Positions 37,433-45,449 of a stretch of 64,000 nt of DNA are shown one piece after another. The number at the start of each line of letters is the position of its first letter. Position 1 is the first letter of the stretch. The DNA is from Candidatus Zixiibacteriota bacterium (lineage in GTDB: Bacteria; Zixibacteria; MSB-5A5; GN15; PGXB01): contig JAPLUR010000045.1 in assembly GCA_026397505.1 (NCBI GenBank), positions 34,119 through 98,118 on the forward strand, in the 5' to 3' direction. The position numbers and the translations under genes are program-made. The notes below the pieces were generated by a model. The model searched no databases and was not told the DNA's origin. It was given only the letters and a program-made list of their open reading frames with translations.

Positions 37433-38353
37433 ATGCTCTGCGACAAAAACAGGTCGGCTCGATTCGTTTTGACATTTTTAATGGCCATTGGCTTGATTCT
37501 CTGCCTCGGCCAGTCTCTTTGGGCCAAAGATATTTCGGGCATGCTGCATGTTCCGGATTCCGGCAAGACCCAGATATTGACATTGAACGACGGTTCAACT
37601 CTCACTGGAAAGATCACGAAAGTCAATGTCGACAGCATCGCCTTTACCACCCAGATGGGCGAAATGACGATTTCGATCGACAAAATCGTGGAAATCAAGG
37701 AGGTGGCCAGTTCATCTTTTAAGGGAGGCAAATTCTGGTTCCCTAATCCGAATCAGACCAGATTATATCTCTCACCCACCGGCCGTATGCTTAAAAAGGG
37801 GCAGGGGTATTTCTCGGACTTGCTTCTATTCTTTCCCAGCGTTTCCTTTGGGGTGACTGATAACATTACGCTTGGCGGAGGAGTTTCGTTATTTCCGGGT
37901 GTTGATATTGACAAACAGCTTTATTATTTGATTCCCAAAATAGGCTTCAATGCGGGGAAAAATGTCGCCATCGCGGGAAGTGTCCTGATCATGAGGATTC
38001 CGGGCTTTGATGATGACGGCTTTGATACTCCCAAGAGCATGGGCATAGTTTTTGGAACCTGTACTATCGGCGGAGAGGATAACAGCTTTACGTTCGGCGT
38101 GGGGCATGGTTATGTGGGTGACGAATTCGCCGAAAGCCCGGCCGTTCTTGTCGGCGGCGAGTATAGAATCGCCCGCCGCCTGTCTTTTGTCAGCGAGAAC
38201 TGGAAATTCCCCGATGTCGATAATCCCCTAATATCGTATGGACTCAGATTTTTCGGCGAGAGTATTTCTGTTGACCTGGCTTTATTCAATGTTCTCAGCG
38301 AGGATTTCTTTTTCCCGGGCATTCCCATGGTAGGATTTATCTGGAATTTTTAG
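37433..38353 (+). CDS. Exported protein with LSM/SH3-like domain and outer-membrane-barrel-like body
   Basis: A 306-residue protein. Its signal peptide ends near residue 34 (LWAKD). Residues about 48-85 (LNDGSTLTGKITKVNVDSIA, then ISIDKIVEI) look like a small LSM-type barrel. The remaining 210 residues alternate short amphipathic strands rich in glycine and aromatics and end in IWNF; a C-terminal aromatic is usual in beta-barrel outer-membrane proteins. Not recognised as a named family. GGAGG precedes the ATG, a TTGACA promoter lies upstream and a strong terminator follows, so it is a single-gene unit. Confidence 0.7.
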   Translation: MLCDKNRSARFVLTFLMAIGLILCLGQSLWAKDISGMLHVPDSGKTQILTLNDGSTLTGKITKVNVDSIAFTTQMGEMTISIDKIVEIKEVASSSFKGGKFWFPNPNQTRLYLSPTGRMLKKGQGYFSDLLLFFPSVSFGVTDNITLGGGVSLFPGVDIDKQLYYLIPKIGFNAGKNVAIAGSVLIMRIPGFDDDGFDTPKSMGIVFGTCTIGGEDNSFTFGVGHGYVGDEFAESPAVLVGGEYRIARRLSFVSENWKFPDVDNPLISYGLRFFGESISVDLALFNVLSEDFFFPGIPMVGFIWNF

Positions 38354-38380
38354 AAAAGCGTTACGGCGAACTGAATTCAT

Positions 38381-38409
38381 AAAAGGACAGCCCAACCGCT
38401 GTCCTTTTT
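38381..38409 (+). terminator. Rho-independent terminator
   Basis: An 11-base-pair stem, AAAAGGACAGC with GCTGTCCTTTT, six-base loop and trailing T-run, 28 bases after the barrel-protein stop. Confidence 0.9.
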
Positions 38410-38450
38410 AAATTTTAAAGCATTTTGCCCTAATAACTGGGATTCCCGTA

Positions 38451-38533
38451 GGGGCGTATTGCATACGCCCCATTGATTTCACACCGACAATATATAATAT
38501 AAATTGATGGAGTACGGCCCTGCCGTGCCCCTG
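38451..38533. repeat. REP-like palindrome pair
   Basis: A perfect 9-base-pair palindrome (GGGGCGTAT with ATACGCCCC, 38451-38471) followed by TTGATT, then a second GC-rich half-palindrome at 38511-38533. A related unit lies at 57559-57588. Such short TAGGGGCG-type elements are often dispersed between genes in bacterial genomes. Confidence 0.45.
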
Positions 38534-38570
38534 TATGGCTCCGAGATTAACTGTCCGATATTCATCCTTA

Positions 38571-39014
38571 TTATCCTCTGGGGGCCACTTCCTGAGAGGC
38601 CTTCTGTCTGGATTCCATTAATGATGCGCGGAGTTGCACGGGTAAGTCAACAACGATCAAATCGATATTGTGCGGAAATCGGCCTCTTTTTCGCTCCTCC
38701 TCGAACTGGTCCCGCATATTCTTCTCAGTGAATATCAGCATTATTTTCGCGGCATCCTTCACATTGAGAAGAAATACCGTATCGGCGAGGAGTTTGTGTT
38801 TCTTGCCAATTCCAGGTTTCCCGCTTGCGGTATAAGCCCCACTGGTCGAAATGCTTGCCACGATTTTGCCATTCTCGCTGACGGCATCAAATTTAAATAC
38901 ACCACCCCAAATCAGCGGGACTTTCTTTTCAGTGAAAGAACAATCATATTTCCGCTCAAGGAAATTTACCCGCACCCAGTTCTCCACTTTGTGCTGGATT
39001 TCTGTGTTAGCCAT
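38571..39014 (-). CDS. Hypothetical protein, possibly restriction-endonuclease-like fold
   Basis: A 147-residue soluble protein. I chose ATG 39014 (GGGGGA six bases upstream); an in-frame ATG four codons earlier is weaker. The middle reads VFKFDAVSENGKIVASIS, which has the strand-D-strand rhythm of PD-(D/E)XK nucleases, but the E-x-K is absent, so I do not claim nuclease activity. The C-terminal stretch NIDLIVVDLPVQLR is strand-like. It is followed by no terminator and stands apart from its neighbours. Confidence 0.55.
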   Translation of the reverse strand: MANTEIQHKVENWVRVNFLERKYDCSFTEKKVPLIWGGVFKFDAVSENGKIVASISTSGAYTASGKPGIGKKHKLLADTVFLLNVKDAAKIMLIFTEKNMRDQFEEERKRGRFPHNIDLIVVDLPVQLRASLMESRQKASQEVAPRG

Positions 39015-39153
39015 AATATCCCCCATGAAAAATTAATAAATCGGGCGTCTCGCCCTTTAGCCATTTTAATTAATCGTCAAATTTGCAGGAAACATGACCC
39101 GCGAGAAGCACAGATGATTTCCCCCGGCGGGAGCTGACTCCCGCCGGAATCAA

Positions 39154-40830
39154 TCACATATTGGTATAGTTCGGCCCGCCCCCCCCCTCGGGGACGACCC
39201 ACTTGATTACCTGATACGGGTCGGCGATATCACAGGTCTTGCAATGCACGCAATTTGAGGGGGTCAACTGCAGTTTCTTCTTCCCCGGATTGGCCGCATC
39301 CTCAACCATCTCGTATACCTGCGCCGGGCAGAAATGCCGGCAGGGATTGCCGAACTGCTCGGTGCAAATCCCGTTGCAGATATTATAGTCGGATATGACC
39401 AGATGCGGCGGCTGCTCTTCCTCATGCTTGGTGCCGCTGTGATAAACATCCGTCAGTTTATCTAAAGTATATTTGTTATCGAATTTCAGATCCTTGCTGA
39501 CCGCATCATCGCCGCGCTGGGTGACATAATCGCGCAAATGCATCATATGCTGATGATCCGGCCGGGTGGTGGCGCGGTCAATAAGTCCCCGCCCTCGGCT
39601 CAGCATCTGCAGCCCGGCATGGAACATGCCGCCCAGAAGGCCGCTGTCAAAACCGGCGTGATAATTACGCACGGCATACAATTCATCTTTGGCCCAGGAA
39701 TTTTCAAACCGCCGCTGCATCCCTTTAAGGACGCCGACGCTGAAATCATGCTTCTCCAGCGCATCATATATTGTCTCCGCGGCCAGCATCCCCGACTTGA
39801 TTGCCAGATGAATCCCTTTCAGCTTCTGCGCGTTAAGAAATCCGGCCGCATCACCGACCATCAGAAGACCGTCATGGTACAACCTCGGCATGGCATAGTA
39901 CCCCCCCTCGGGGATAGTCTTGGCGCCGTAGTGAAGCATCGTCCCGCCCTCAAAAATCTTTTTCACGAAAGGATGAAGCTTAAATTGCTGGAACTTGTAA
40001 TGCGCATCACTGGTAGGATTGGGGCTGTTGAGCCCGACCGCATACCCGATTGCCGCCATCTTATTGCTCATGGCATAAATAAATCCGCCGCCATATTCCT
40101 CGCTCGGCTGCGGCCAGCCGAAAGTATGTATAACCTCACCCGGACGCAGGCGCCCCTCCGGAATCTCCCAAACTTCCTTAACACCGGTGAGATAAGCCTG
40201 CGGGAGCCGCCCATCGCGCAAATTGAGTTTGTCAATCGCCTCTTTGGCCAACGAACCATGAGTCCCCTCGGCCAGAATCGTCACTTTGGCCTTCAAATAA
40301 GACCCCGGCTCAAAATTGGGACGCGGATGCCCCTCTTTATCCAGCCCGAGGTCAACCGTACGTATCCCTGTGACGCGATTATTCTCGACCAGAAGTTCGA
40401 AGCCGCCGGTGGACGAAAAAATATTTATCCCGATTGCCTCTACCTGCTCCGCCAGCCATCCCGCCACTTTATTTAGAGAAACGATATAGTTTCCCTCATT
40501 CTTAAAAGGAGGCGGCAGTATGGGAAATTTATGCTGCGATTTCTTGGTGAAATAATAAAGGGAATCAGGGCCGACCTCATTTTCAATCGGAAGCCCTTTT
40601 TCTTTGAAATCCGGCATCATCTCGCGAATACTTCGCGGATCAAGTATGGCGCCCGATAATGAATGAGCTCCCGTATATGAGCCCTTTTCAATAACCATAA
40701 TTTCCGGCATAGCAACTTTGCCTCCGGATTGATTGATAAGACTGGCCAGGTGATAACTAAAAGAAAGCCCTGCCGGGCCCGCCCCTACAACAAGTAAATC
40801 AACCTCAAGGGTTTCTCGTTGGATATCCAT
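39154..40830 (-). CDS. Electron transfer flavoprotein-ubiquinone oxidoreductase
   Basis: Membrane-associated FAD/4Fe-4S enzyme that passes electrons from ETF, reduced by acyl-CoA dehydrogenases, to quinone. VDLLVVGAGPAGLSFSYHLA (about residues 10-29) binds FAD, and GDAAGFLNAQKLKGIHLAI (about 330) is family-specific. The Cys set of the cluster is in the C-terminal ferredoxin-like domain (CRHFCPAQ, then NCVHCKTCDI). The length of 558 residues is normal. ETF subunits are not in the window. GAGGAAA precedes ATG 40830. Confidence 0.95.
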   Translation of the reverse strand: MDIQRETLEVDLLVVGAGPAGLSFSYHLASLINQSGGKVAMPEIMVIEKGSYTGAHSLSGAILDPRSIREMMPDFKEKGLPIENEVGPDSLYYFTKKSQHKFPILPPPFKNEGNYIVSLNKVAGWLAEQVEAIGINIFSSTGGFELLVENNRVTGIRTVDLGLDKEGHPRPNFEPGSYLKAKVTILAEGTHGSLAKEAIDKLNLRDGRLPQAYLTGVKEVWEIPEGRLRPGEVIHTFGWPQPSEEYGGGFIYAMSNKMAAIGYAVGLNSPNPTSDAHYKFQQFKLHPFVKKIFEGGTMLHYGAKTIPEGGYYAMPRLYHDGLLMVGDAAGFLNAQKLKGIHLAIKSGMLAAETIYDALEKHDFSVGVLKGMQRRFENSWAKDELYAVRNYHAGFDSGLLGGMFHAGLQMLSRGRGLIDRATTRPDHQHMMHLRDYVTQRGDDAVSKDLKFDNKYTLDKLTDVYHSGTKHEEEQPPHLVISDYNICNGICTEQFGNPCRHFCPAQVYEMVEDAANPGKKKLQLTPSNCVHCKTCDIADPYQVIKWVVPEGGGGPNYTNM

Positions 40831-40902
40831 GCACTTTCCTCGCTCTTAGGATTGACATGGAATCAAATATAATCAGATTCGGACAAAATGGTAACGAAAA
40901 TA

Positions 40903-41325
40903 TCAGGACCTGGATCCTCTGGAACCATTTTCCGTCCTGGCCGTACTTTCGGTCGAACCGGAACCATTGGATTTGATCTGCAACATCTCCATTATCTTCT
41001 GCCGGTTGCATCCCACCGTCATCAACCTCCCGGAAACGATAATGGGCATTCTCAAGAGCTCATTATCGGCCGCCAGCATCTGAATCAACTCCTGCCGGGT
41101 AGGCATCATCTTATCCAGATGGTGCTTCTTAAAGGCCTTGGATGCGGTGTTAATGAAGTGCTTCGTATCGAAATGCTTGATGAGGAGGGAAATCTCTACC
41201 GAAGTAAGCGGTCGGTTACTGAGATCACGGACTCTAAGATCAAATTCCTGCGTCCGAAGAAACTGCATTACCTCGTGGCAACTGGAATCATCAGGGTGAG
41301 TGTAAATGTCAACTCGTTTCAGCAT
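40903..41325 (-). CDS. ArsC/Spx/glutaredoxin-like thioredoxin-fold protein
   Basis: A 140-residue protein. The first strand KRVDIYTHPDDSSCHEVMQFL carries one Cys (SSC) where glutaredoxins have CxxC, and ArsC/Spx have CxxC or CxxS. DMxPTRQEL then LLRMPIIVSG supplies the cis-proline strand (MPI). The C-terminal 25 residues are polar and Ser/Thr-rich. A regulatory or redox role is possible; arsenate reductase activity is not supported. GGAGG lies four bases before ATG 41325, so the ATG at 41328 is less likely. Confidence 0.7.
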   Translation of the reverse strand: MLKRVDIYTHPDDSSCHEVMQFLRTQEFDLRVRDLSNRPLTSVEISLLIKHFDTKHFINTASKAFKKHHLDKMMPTRQELIQMLAADNELLRMPIIVSGRLMTVGCNRQKIMEMLQIKSNGSGSTESTARTENGSRGSRS

Positions 41326-41639
41326 CATACCTCCAGAATATCAAAAAGGATTCTTTTCTTAAACCAGACAAAACTAAACTCGTTAAGTGCTCTATTATCT
41401 ATCTAAATGATGGGAAGCCTGTACTTTTGTTATCGGCTCTCCGTCAAAAAGGCTTATATTATATACATTATCAGTCAAAAAGTCCACTAAATTATGTCTA
41501 TTTCCGCACAAGGTCAACTCTCGGTAACGAATTGTCCCGCAATATATTAACATCAACTAGTTCCTCTTTCACAAATTTTATTTCCGTCCCGACGCTTGTT
41601 CAATTTTTCACTTTCTATTCAGTATACTTCTGAGCAGGC

Positions 41640-41799
41640 TAATAAGTTTCAGATTCCTTTCCTATCTGTTAACTCCGGACAACAACCCCTTGTTGCCAAA
41701 GTTCCCTGCCTCGGTGAAGGTGCTGAGCGGCGGCTGCTGAAATGAGTCTCGAATTCGACTCTTCGCCGTCTTAAGGGATCTACCCTAGCCGTCCTAACC
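41640..41799 (-). ncRNA. Candidate structured RNA or long 5' leader, unidentified
   Basis: Downstream of the minus-strand promoter at 41806-41834 the predicted transcript could form GGG/CCC, GAGTC/GACTC and CAACAA-GGGG-TTGTTG stems within 160 bases. I compared it by eye with tmRNA, SRP RNA, RNase P RNA, 6S RNA and the common riboswitches and found no match. It could be a trans-acting RNA or a leader of about 475 bases for the thioredoxin-fold gene. Confidence 0.25.
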
Positions 41800-41805
41800 T
41801 ATATA

Positions 41806-41834
41806 AATATGCTGGCCCGACTCTTTGTTGTCAA
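41806..41834 (-). promoter_or_regulatory. Minus-strand promoter
   Basis: TTGACA (41829-41834), 17 bases, CATATT (41806-41811). It has no gene for about 480 bases downstream. Confidence 0.45.
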
Positions 41835-41944
41835 CCATAATTTGATGATTGGGTAAAGAAATTTTCGACCAATTATGATTACAAAAAATCCTGTTTTATG
41901 CCATGGGATGTTCTTCCGGAAATCTTTCGCCGGCGAATAAACAA

Positions 41945-42901
41945 TCACTCGTCATCATCTTTAAGGGCGAGCCTATTTTGAACTGACTGCCGCCGGGGAT
42001 AAATGACCTCAACAGCACCCCCGGCAATCTCTTTCAACTTCTCAATTGCCCCGGTGATAAGGAAATCGGGCGTGGAAGCACCCGCCGACAGTCCCACCAC
42101 TTCAATCTCGACGCCACTGGCCTGGAACCACTCTGCGCATATATCATTGCCGGAATCGATCAAATAACCCCGTCCGCAGATAGCGGCCGAGATCTGCGCC
42201 AACCGCTTGGAATTGGCCGAGGACTGCGAGCCGACCACCAGCATCAGGTCCACCCTCGGGGCCAACTCCATGATAGCGGCCTGGCGTTGATTGGTGGCAT
42301 TGCAGATGGTATTGAACACTTCAATCTGTGGATATTTTGCCGCAGCCTCTCTTTCGACCTCGGCAAAATCGGCGGTGCGGGCCGTAGTCTGTGAAGTCAA
42401 AGCCAACTTCCCCCCGATAGGACCGAGCGCCTGCACGGCCGCCAGATTTGCAATAACCGTGACCTGCTTTGGAGCATAGCCGACAATGCCGATCGTTTCA
42501 TCATGGGCGTCATCGCCGAAGTGCAGTATGTGGTAGCCATTTTCGGCAAGCTTTTTAATAATTTGATGGATGCGAATCACCAGGGGACAGGTTGCATCAA
42601 CTACCTTGAGACCGCGTTTTTGCGCCGCCTGGAAAACCACCGGCGACGCGCCATGAGCCGGAATTATAACCGTTCCACCGTCTATCTCTTCCAATGAGCT
42701 CGCCTGGCCGACCCCGGCCGCCTTAAACTTCTCCACGACTGCCTCATTATGCACGATCTCGTTGAGAATGGTTACCCGCCTGTCATGAAGCATGGTCTCT
42801 TCGGCAATTGATATGGCCCGCTTTACCCCCATGCAGAAACCGTAATGCTCGGCAATGATAATCTTCTTCAATCCATTCTTCTCCTGCGGCAATTTAAGCA
42901 T
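41945..42901 (-). CDS. ispH: 4-hydroxy-3-methylbut-2-enyl diphosphate reductase IspH
   Basis: Last enzyme of the MEP isoprenoid pathway, a 4Fe-4S reductase. AEHYGFCMGVKRAI (Cys near residue 23), VDATCPLVIRIHQ (Cys near 106) and FNTICNATNQRQ (Cys near 205) supply the three cluster ligands. EIVHNEAVV and GLSAGASTPDFLI are also typical. It has 318 residues from ATG 42901. A TTG at 42871 with an AGGAG upstream would start closer to the conserved strand and is a real alternative. The pathway links to the prenyl synthase at 48.9 kb. Confidence 0.95.
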   Translation of the reverse strand: MLKLPQEKNGLKKIIIAEHYGFCMGVKRAISIAEETMLHDRRVTILNEIVHNEAVVEKFKAAGVGQASSLEEIDGGTVIIPAHGASPVVFQAAQKRGLKVVDATCPLVIRIHQIIKKLAENGYHILHFGDDAHDETIGIVGYAPKQVTVIANLAAVQALGPIGGKLALTSQTTARTADFAEVEREAAAKYPQIEVFNTICNATNQRQAAIMELAPRVDLMLVVGSQSSANSKRLAQISAAICGRGYLIDSGNDICAEWFQASGVEIEVVGLSAGASTPDFLITGAIEKLKEIAGGAVEVIYPRRQSVQNRLALKDDDE

Positions 42902-42972
42902 TTATGGGGTAGTGATGCAACTGGCTTATGCGGGTAAGATGACAGGCCGGCTCAATTTGCGCTCTTTATTAC

Positions 42973-43031
42973 CCTGCCCTCGGAGGAGTTCTATAGTCCG
43001 GGCAAGAAATAGAGACTCCTCCTCAGGCAGG
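42973..43031. repeat. Long imperfect hairpin between pdxT and ispH
   Basis: Nested arms: CCTGCC (42973-42978) with GGCAGG (43026-43031); GGAGGAGT (42982-42989) with ACTCCTCC (43015-43022); and TCTAT (42990-42994) with ATAGA (43009-43013). Only a three-by-three internal loop and one bulge interrupt it. No T-run is next to it on either strand, so it may be a processing or stability element. Confidence 0.55.
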
Positions 43032-43096
43032 ATTCTTTTCTCAGGCTGAAAATCGGATTTTGGAAGATTTTCCCTCCCGGCCGATTCTTCGTCTGC

Positions 43097-43687
43097 CTAT
43101 TTAAAAAGAGATACGAAATTATTCAGGAAATATTGGGTGAGAGTTAGATCGTCATCCAGTTCCGTATGGAAGGAGCTGACCAGACAATTCCGCTGAAACA
43201 GGAGCACCGGCGTTTCTTCATATTTGGCAATAACCTTCACTTCCGGCCCGTAATGCAACACCATCGGCGCACGAATGAATGATGCCTGGAGAGCCGCCGG
43301 CGCGCCATTTAGCGCCGCCTTTATATAGGTATGAAAGGAATGCAATTGACGGCCATAAGCGTTTCGACGCACCCTGATATCGATTATCTCCAGCGGTCGG
43401 ATACGCGCGCCATCAACCTCCCGAGCCAGAAGTATCATTCCGGCGCAGGTTCCCCAAACCCCTTTCTTCCGGCAGAATTCCACCAGTCTGTCGCGAAGGC
43501 CAAATCGGTCTATCAGGAGATTCATGGTGGTTGATTCGCCGCCGGGGATTATAAGCCCGTCAAGGCCGTCCAGATCCTCTTTGACCCGGACTTCGCAGGT
43601 ATTGGCTTTGAGTGAAATAAGGCGGTGGAGATGTCTTTCATAATCTCCCTGCAGCGCCAGCACCCCTACCGTCAGATCGGAATACAT
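43097..43687 (-). CDS. pdxT: Pyridoxal 5'-phosphate synthase glutaminase subunit PdxT
   Basis: Class I glutamine amidotransferase that feeds ammonia to PdxS. VGVLALQGDYERHL at the start, IIPGGESTTM (about residue 48), the catalytic Cys in GTCAGMILLA (about 79), and the late His-x-Glu in SSFHTELDDD (about 173) are visible. It has 196 residues from ATG 43687; the frame extends only to a TTG three codons upstream. It lies 31 bases after pdxS, as is usual. Confidence 0.95.
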   Translation of the reverse strand: MYSDLTVGVLALQGDYERHLHRLISLKANTCEVRVKEDLDGLDGLIIPGGESTTMNLLIDRFGLRDRLVEFCRKKGVWGTCAGMILLAREVDGARIRPLEIIDIRVRRNAYGRQLHSFHTYIKAALNGAPAALQASFIRAPMVLHYGPEVKVIAKYEETPVLLFQRNCLVSSFHTELDDDLTLTQYFLNNFVSLFK

Positions 43688-43718
43688 AATTTCCAAACAG
43701 CGCGCCTGAAAATCGTGA

Positions 43719-44600
43719 TTAGCGCACCTGGAGCAGCGAATCCTGCGGGATACTGGCGGCGGAAATCCCCTTCATCGCTTCACCCAGTCCCCGGCTGCAT
43801 TCGGCCACAACCTTGGGATCGCGGTAATGAGCCACTGTGGTGACAATAGCCGTGGCTCGCTTCTCGGGGTTAGAGGACTTGAAAATCCCACTGCCGACAA
43901 AAACCGCCTCAGCGCCCAGTTGCATCACCAGAGCCGCATCGGCCGGAGTCGCCACTCCGCCCGCGGCGAAATTCGGCACCGGAAGTTTCCCCAGGCGAGC
44001 CACCAATTTGACCAAATCAAGCGGCGAGGCCAGCTCTTTGGCGGCGCCGTTGAGTTCCTCGGCTGACATAATCGTCAACTGCTTCATGGCCGAATTGATC
44101 TCCCGCAAATGCTTGACCGCCTCCGAGACATCACCCGTCCCGGCCTCCCCTTTGGTCCGGATCATCGCCGCCCCTTCGGAAATTCTTCGCAGAGCCTCTC
44201 CGAGATTGCGGCAACCGCAAACAAAAGGAACCCGGAATTGCCACTTGTCAATATGGTATTTGTAATCGGCCGGTGTCAGGACCTCGGATTCATCAATAAA
44301 ATCGACTTCCAGAGCCTGCAGCACCTGCGCCTCGGCAAAATGCCCGATACGGCATTTGGCCATGACTGGAATGGTGACGATTTTCTTGATCGCCTCGATT
44401 ATGGCCGGATCGGCCATTCGGGCAACCCCGCCTTCGGCGCGAATATCGGCCGGCACTCTTTCCAGCGCCATAACCGCGACGGCACCGGCCTGCTCGGCGA
44501 TTTTGGCCTGCTCCGGGCTGACCACATCCATGATCACTCCGCCCTTTAACATTTCCGCCAGCCCGACTCGAATCTTATAATCCTTATCTTCAAGGTTCAT
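43719..44600 (-). CDS. pdxS: Pyridoxal 5'-phosphate synthase subunit PdxS
   Basis: TIM-barrel enzyme making PLP from ribose 5-phosphate, glyceraldehyde 3-phosphate and ammonia. [15 protein letters not shown] (Asp near residue 26), [20 protein letters not shown] (about 48-67), [11 protein letters not shown] (about 150) and [14 protein letters not shown] are diagnostic. ATG 44600 has AGGAGG eight bases upstream and gives the usual 293 residues. The longer open frame to 44777 runs through the neighbouring terminator and is rejected. Confidence 0.97.
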   Translation of the reverse strand: MNLEDKDYKIRVGLAEMLKGGVIMDVVSPEQAKIAEQAGAVAVMALERVPADIRAEGGVARMADPAIIEAIKKIVTIPVMAKCRIGHFAEAQVLQALEVDFIDESEVLTPADYKYHIDKWQFRVPFVCGCRNLGEALRRISEGAAMIRTKGEAGTGDVSEAVKHLREINSAMKQLTIMSAEELNGAAKELASPLDLVKLVARLGKLPVPNFAAGGVATPADAALVMQLGAEAVFVGSGIFKSSNPEKRATAIVTTVAHYRDPKVVAECSRGLGEAMKGISAASIPQDSLLQVR

Positions 44601-44756
44601 ATCACATTCCTCCTGGTACATTATATAATCAGGATGGGGCTGAATTGTTCCGGACAAGACTCCGCCGTTGAAGACCCAGCCATACCTGAAATTCTGCAGG
44701 AATATAATTAATATGGCGTGAAATGCAACCCCGGAGAACCCTTCCCCAAAATAAAA

Positions 44757-44791
44757 CGCCCCAAAAGTGTCCATCATTCACTTTTGGGGCG
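44757..44791 (-). terminator. Rho-independent terminator of the Rrf2 gene
   Basis: A 13-base-pair perfect stem (44757-44769 with 44779-44791), nine-base loop, then TTTTATTTT on the minus strand. It begins 28 bases after the Rrf2 stop. Confidence 0.88.
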
Positions 44792-44819
44792 CAATGTAAA
44801 ATCGCAGCGGGAACTGCGA

Positions 44820-45236
44820 TCAGGAATCTTTCAGGATTGCCTTATACTTGCCGAAGTTCGCCTGTGACAGCGCCTTGCGGAAAGAATTCTGCTGCTTAAC
44901 CCAGAAATCACGCATCTTGCATCCTTTGTAGTGTTCGCACTCACACCTGTCACCCTCACAGCAAAGGTTCAGGCAGATAGGCCCTTCCATCGCTTCAATC
45001 ACATCAAGAAAAGAAATATCCTTTCCCGGGCGAGCCAGCCGATAACCGCCCGTCACCCCCTGATAGGAAACCAGAAGCCCGGCCCAGGTCAAATCTTTCA
45101 GTATTTTGGCCAGAAATTCACGAGGAATTTTCTGAGATTTGGCGACCGTGCCTATTGAAGCTAATTTGCCTTTGGGCAAACCGGAAAAGTGCATGACCGC
45201 TCTTAACGCATAGTCCGCTTTTCTTGAAAGTTGCAT
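44820..45236 (-). CDS. Rrf2-family transcriptional regulator with cysteine cluster
   Basis: A 138-residue winged-helix regulator. MQLSRKADYALRAVM at the start, IPREFLAKILKDLTWAGLL (about residues 38-56) as recognition region and GGYRLARPGKDISFLDVIEA (about 64-83) are typical. Seven cysteines between about residues 89 and 106 exceed the three of IscR, which suggests an Fe-S or other metal or redox sensor. GGAGT precedes the ATG. It has its own terminator. A direct repeat upstream may be its operator. Confidence 0.88.
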   Translation of the reverse strand: MQLSRKADYALRAVMHFSGLPKGKLASIGTVAKSQKIPREFLAKILKDLTWAGLLVSYQGVTGGYRLARPGKDISFLDVIEAMEGPICLNLCCEGDRCECEHYKGCKMRDFWVKQQNSFRKALSQANFGKYKAILKDS

Positions 45237-45300
45237 AGTTTACTCCTTATTCACTTATTTCTTAATTGCTTCTCTATCATTCAAAATACGTATAAAATCA

Positions 45301-45317
45301 GGACAATATGGACAATA
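45301..45317 (-). promoter_or_regulatory. Direct repeat upstream of the Rrf2 gene
   Basis: GGACAATA occurs twice with one base between (45301-45308, 45310-45317), 65 bases before the Rrf2 start. On the minus strand it reads TATTGTCC twice and may include a -35 box (TTGTCC). A binding site for Rrf2 itself is a guess. Confidence 0.35.
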
Positions 45318-45449
45318 ACTACAATTTTTTCAAGTCTTTTTTTGGAATTTTCGGTCCCCCTTCGGGATTCAATATCCCCCCTCAAAAGAATCGGCAGAAA
45401 CAGGACAAACATGCTCCAGGAACTATATCTTTAAGTTTTGCAGGAAATA

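Larger units (their letters stand above)
41326..41944. other. Long non-coding region upstream of the thioredoxin-fold gene
   Basis: No convincing gene in six frames; a 68-codon plus-strand frame at 41427-41633 has no ribosome site and a composition unlike its neighbours. The region is AT-rich at 41330-41640 and GC-richer with several short stems at 41640-41800. A TTGACA promoter on the minus strand sits at its right end. Confidence 0.5.

Noticed and set aside
41427..41633. 68-codon plus-strand frame in the long intergenic region
   Set aside because: No ribosome site; composition is typical of AT-rich non-coding DNA.
41740..41780. tRNA-like T-arm around TCGAATTCGA
   Set aside because: The loop is eight bases and no acceptor, D or anticodon arms fit around it.
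41640..41830. tmRNA, SRP RNA, RNase P RNA or a known riboswitch
   Set aside because: None of the conserved cores (T-arm, GGAAGG-AGCAGCC, GAGGAAAGTCC, riboswitch motifs) could be found on either strand.
44601..44777. 59-residue N-terminal extension of PdxS
   Set aside because: It runs through the Rrf2 terminator; PdxS starts normally at ATG 44600 with AGGAGG.
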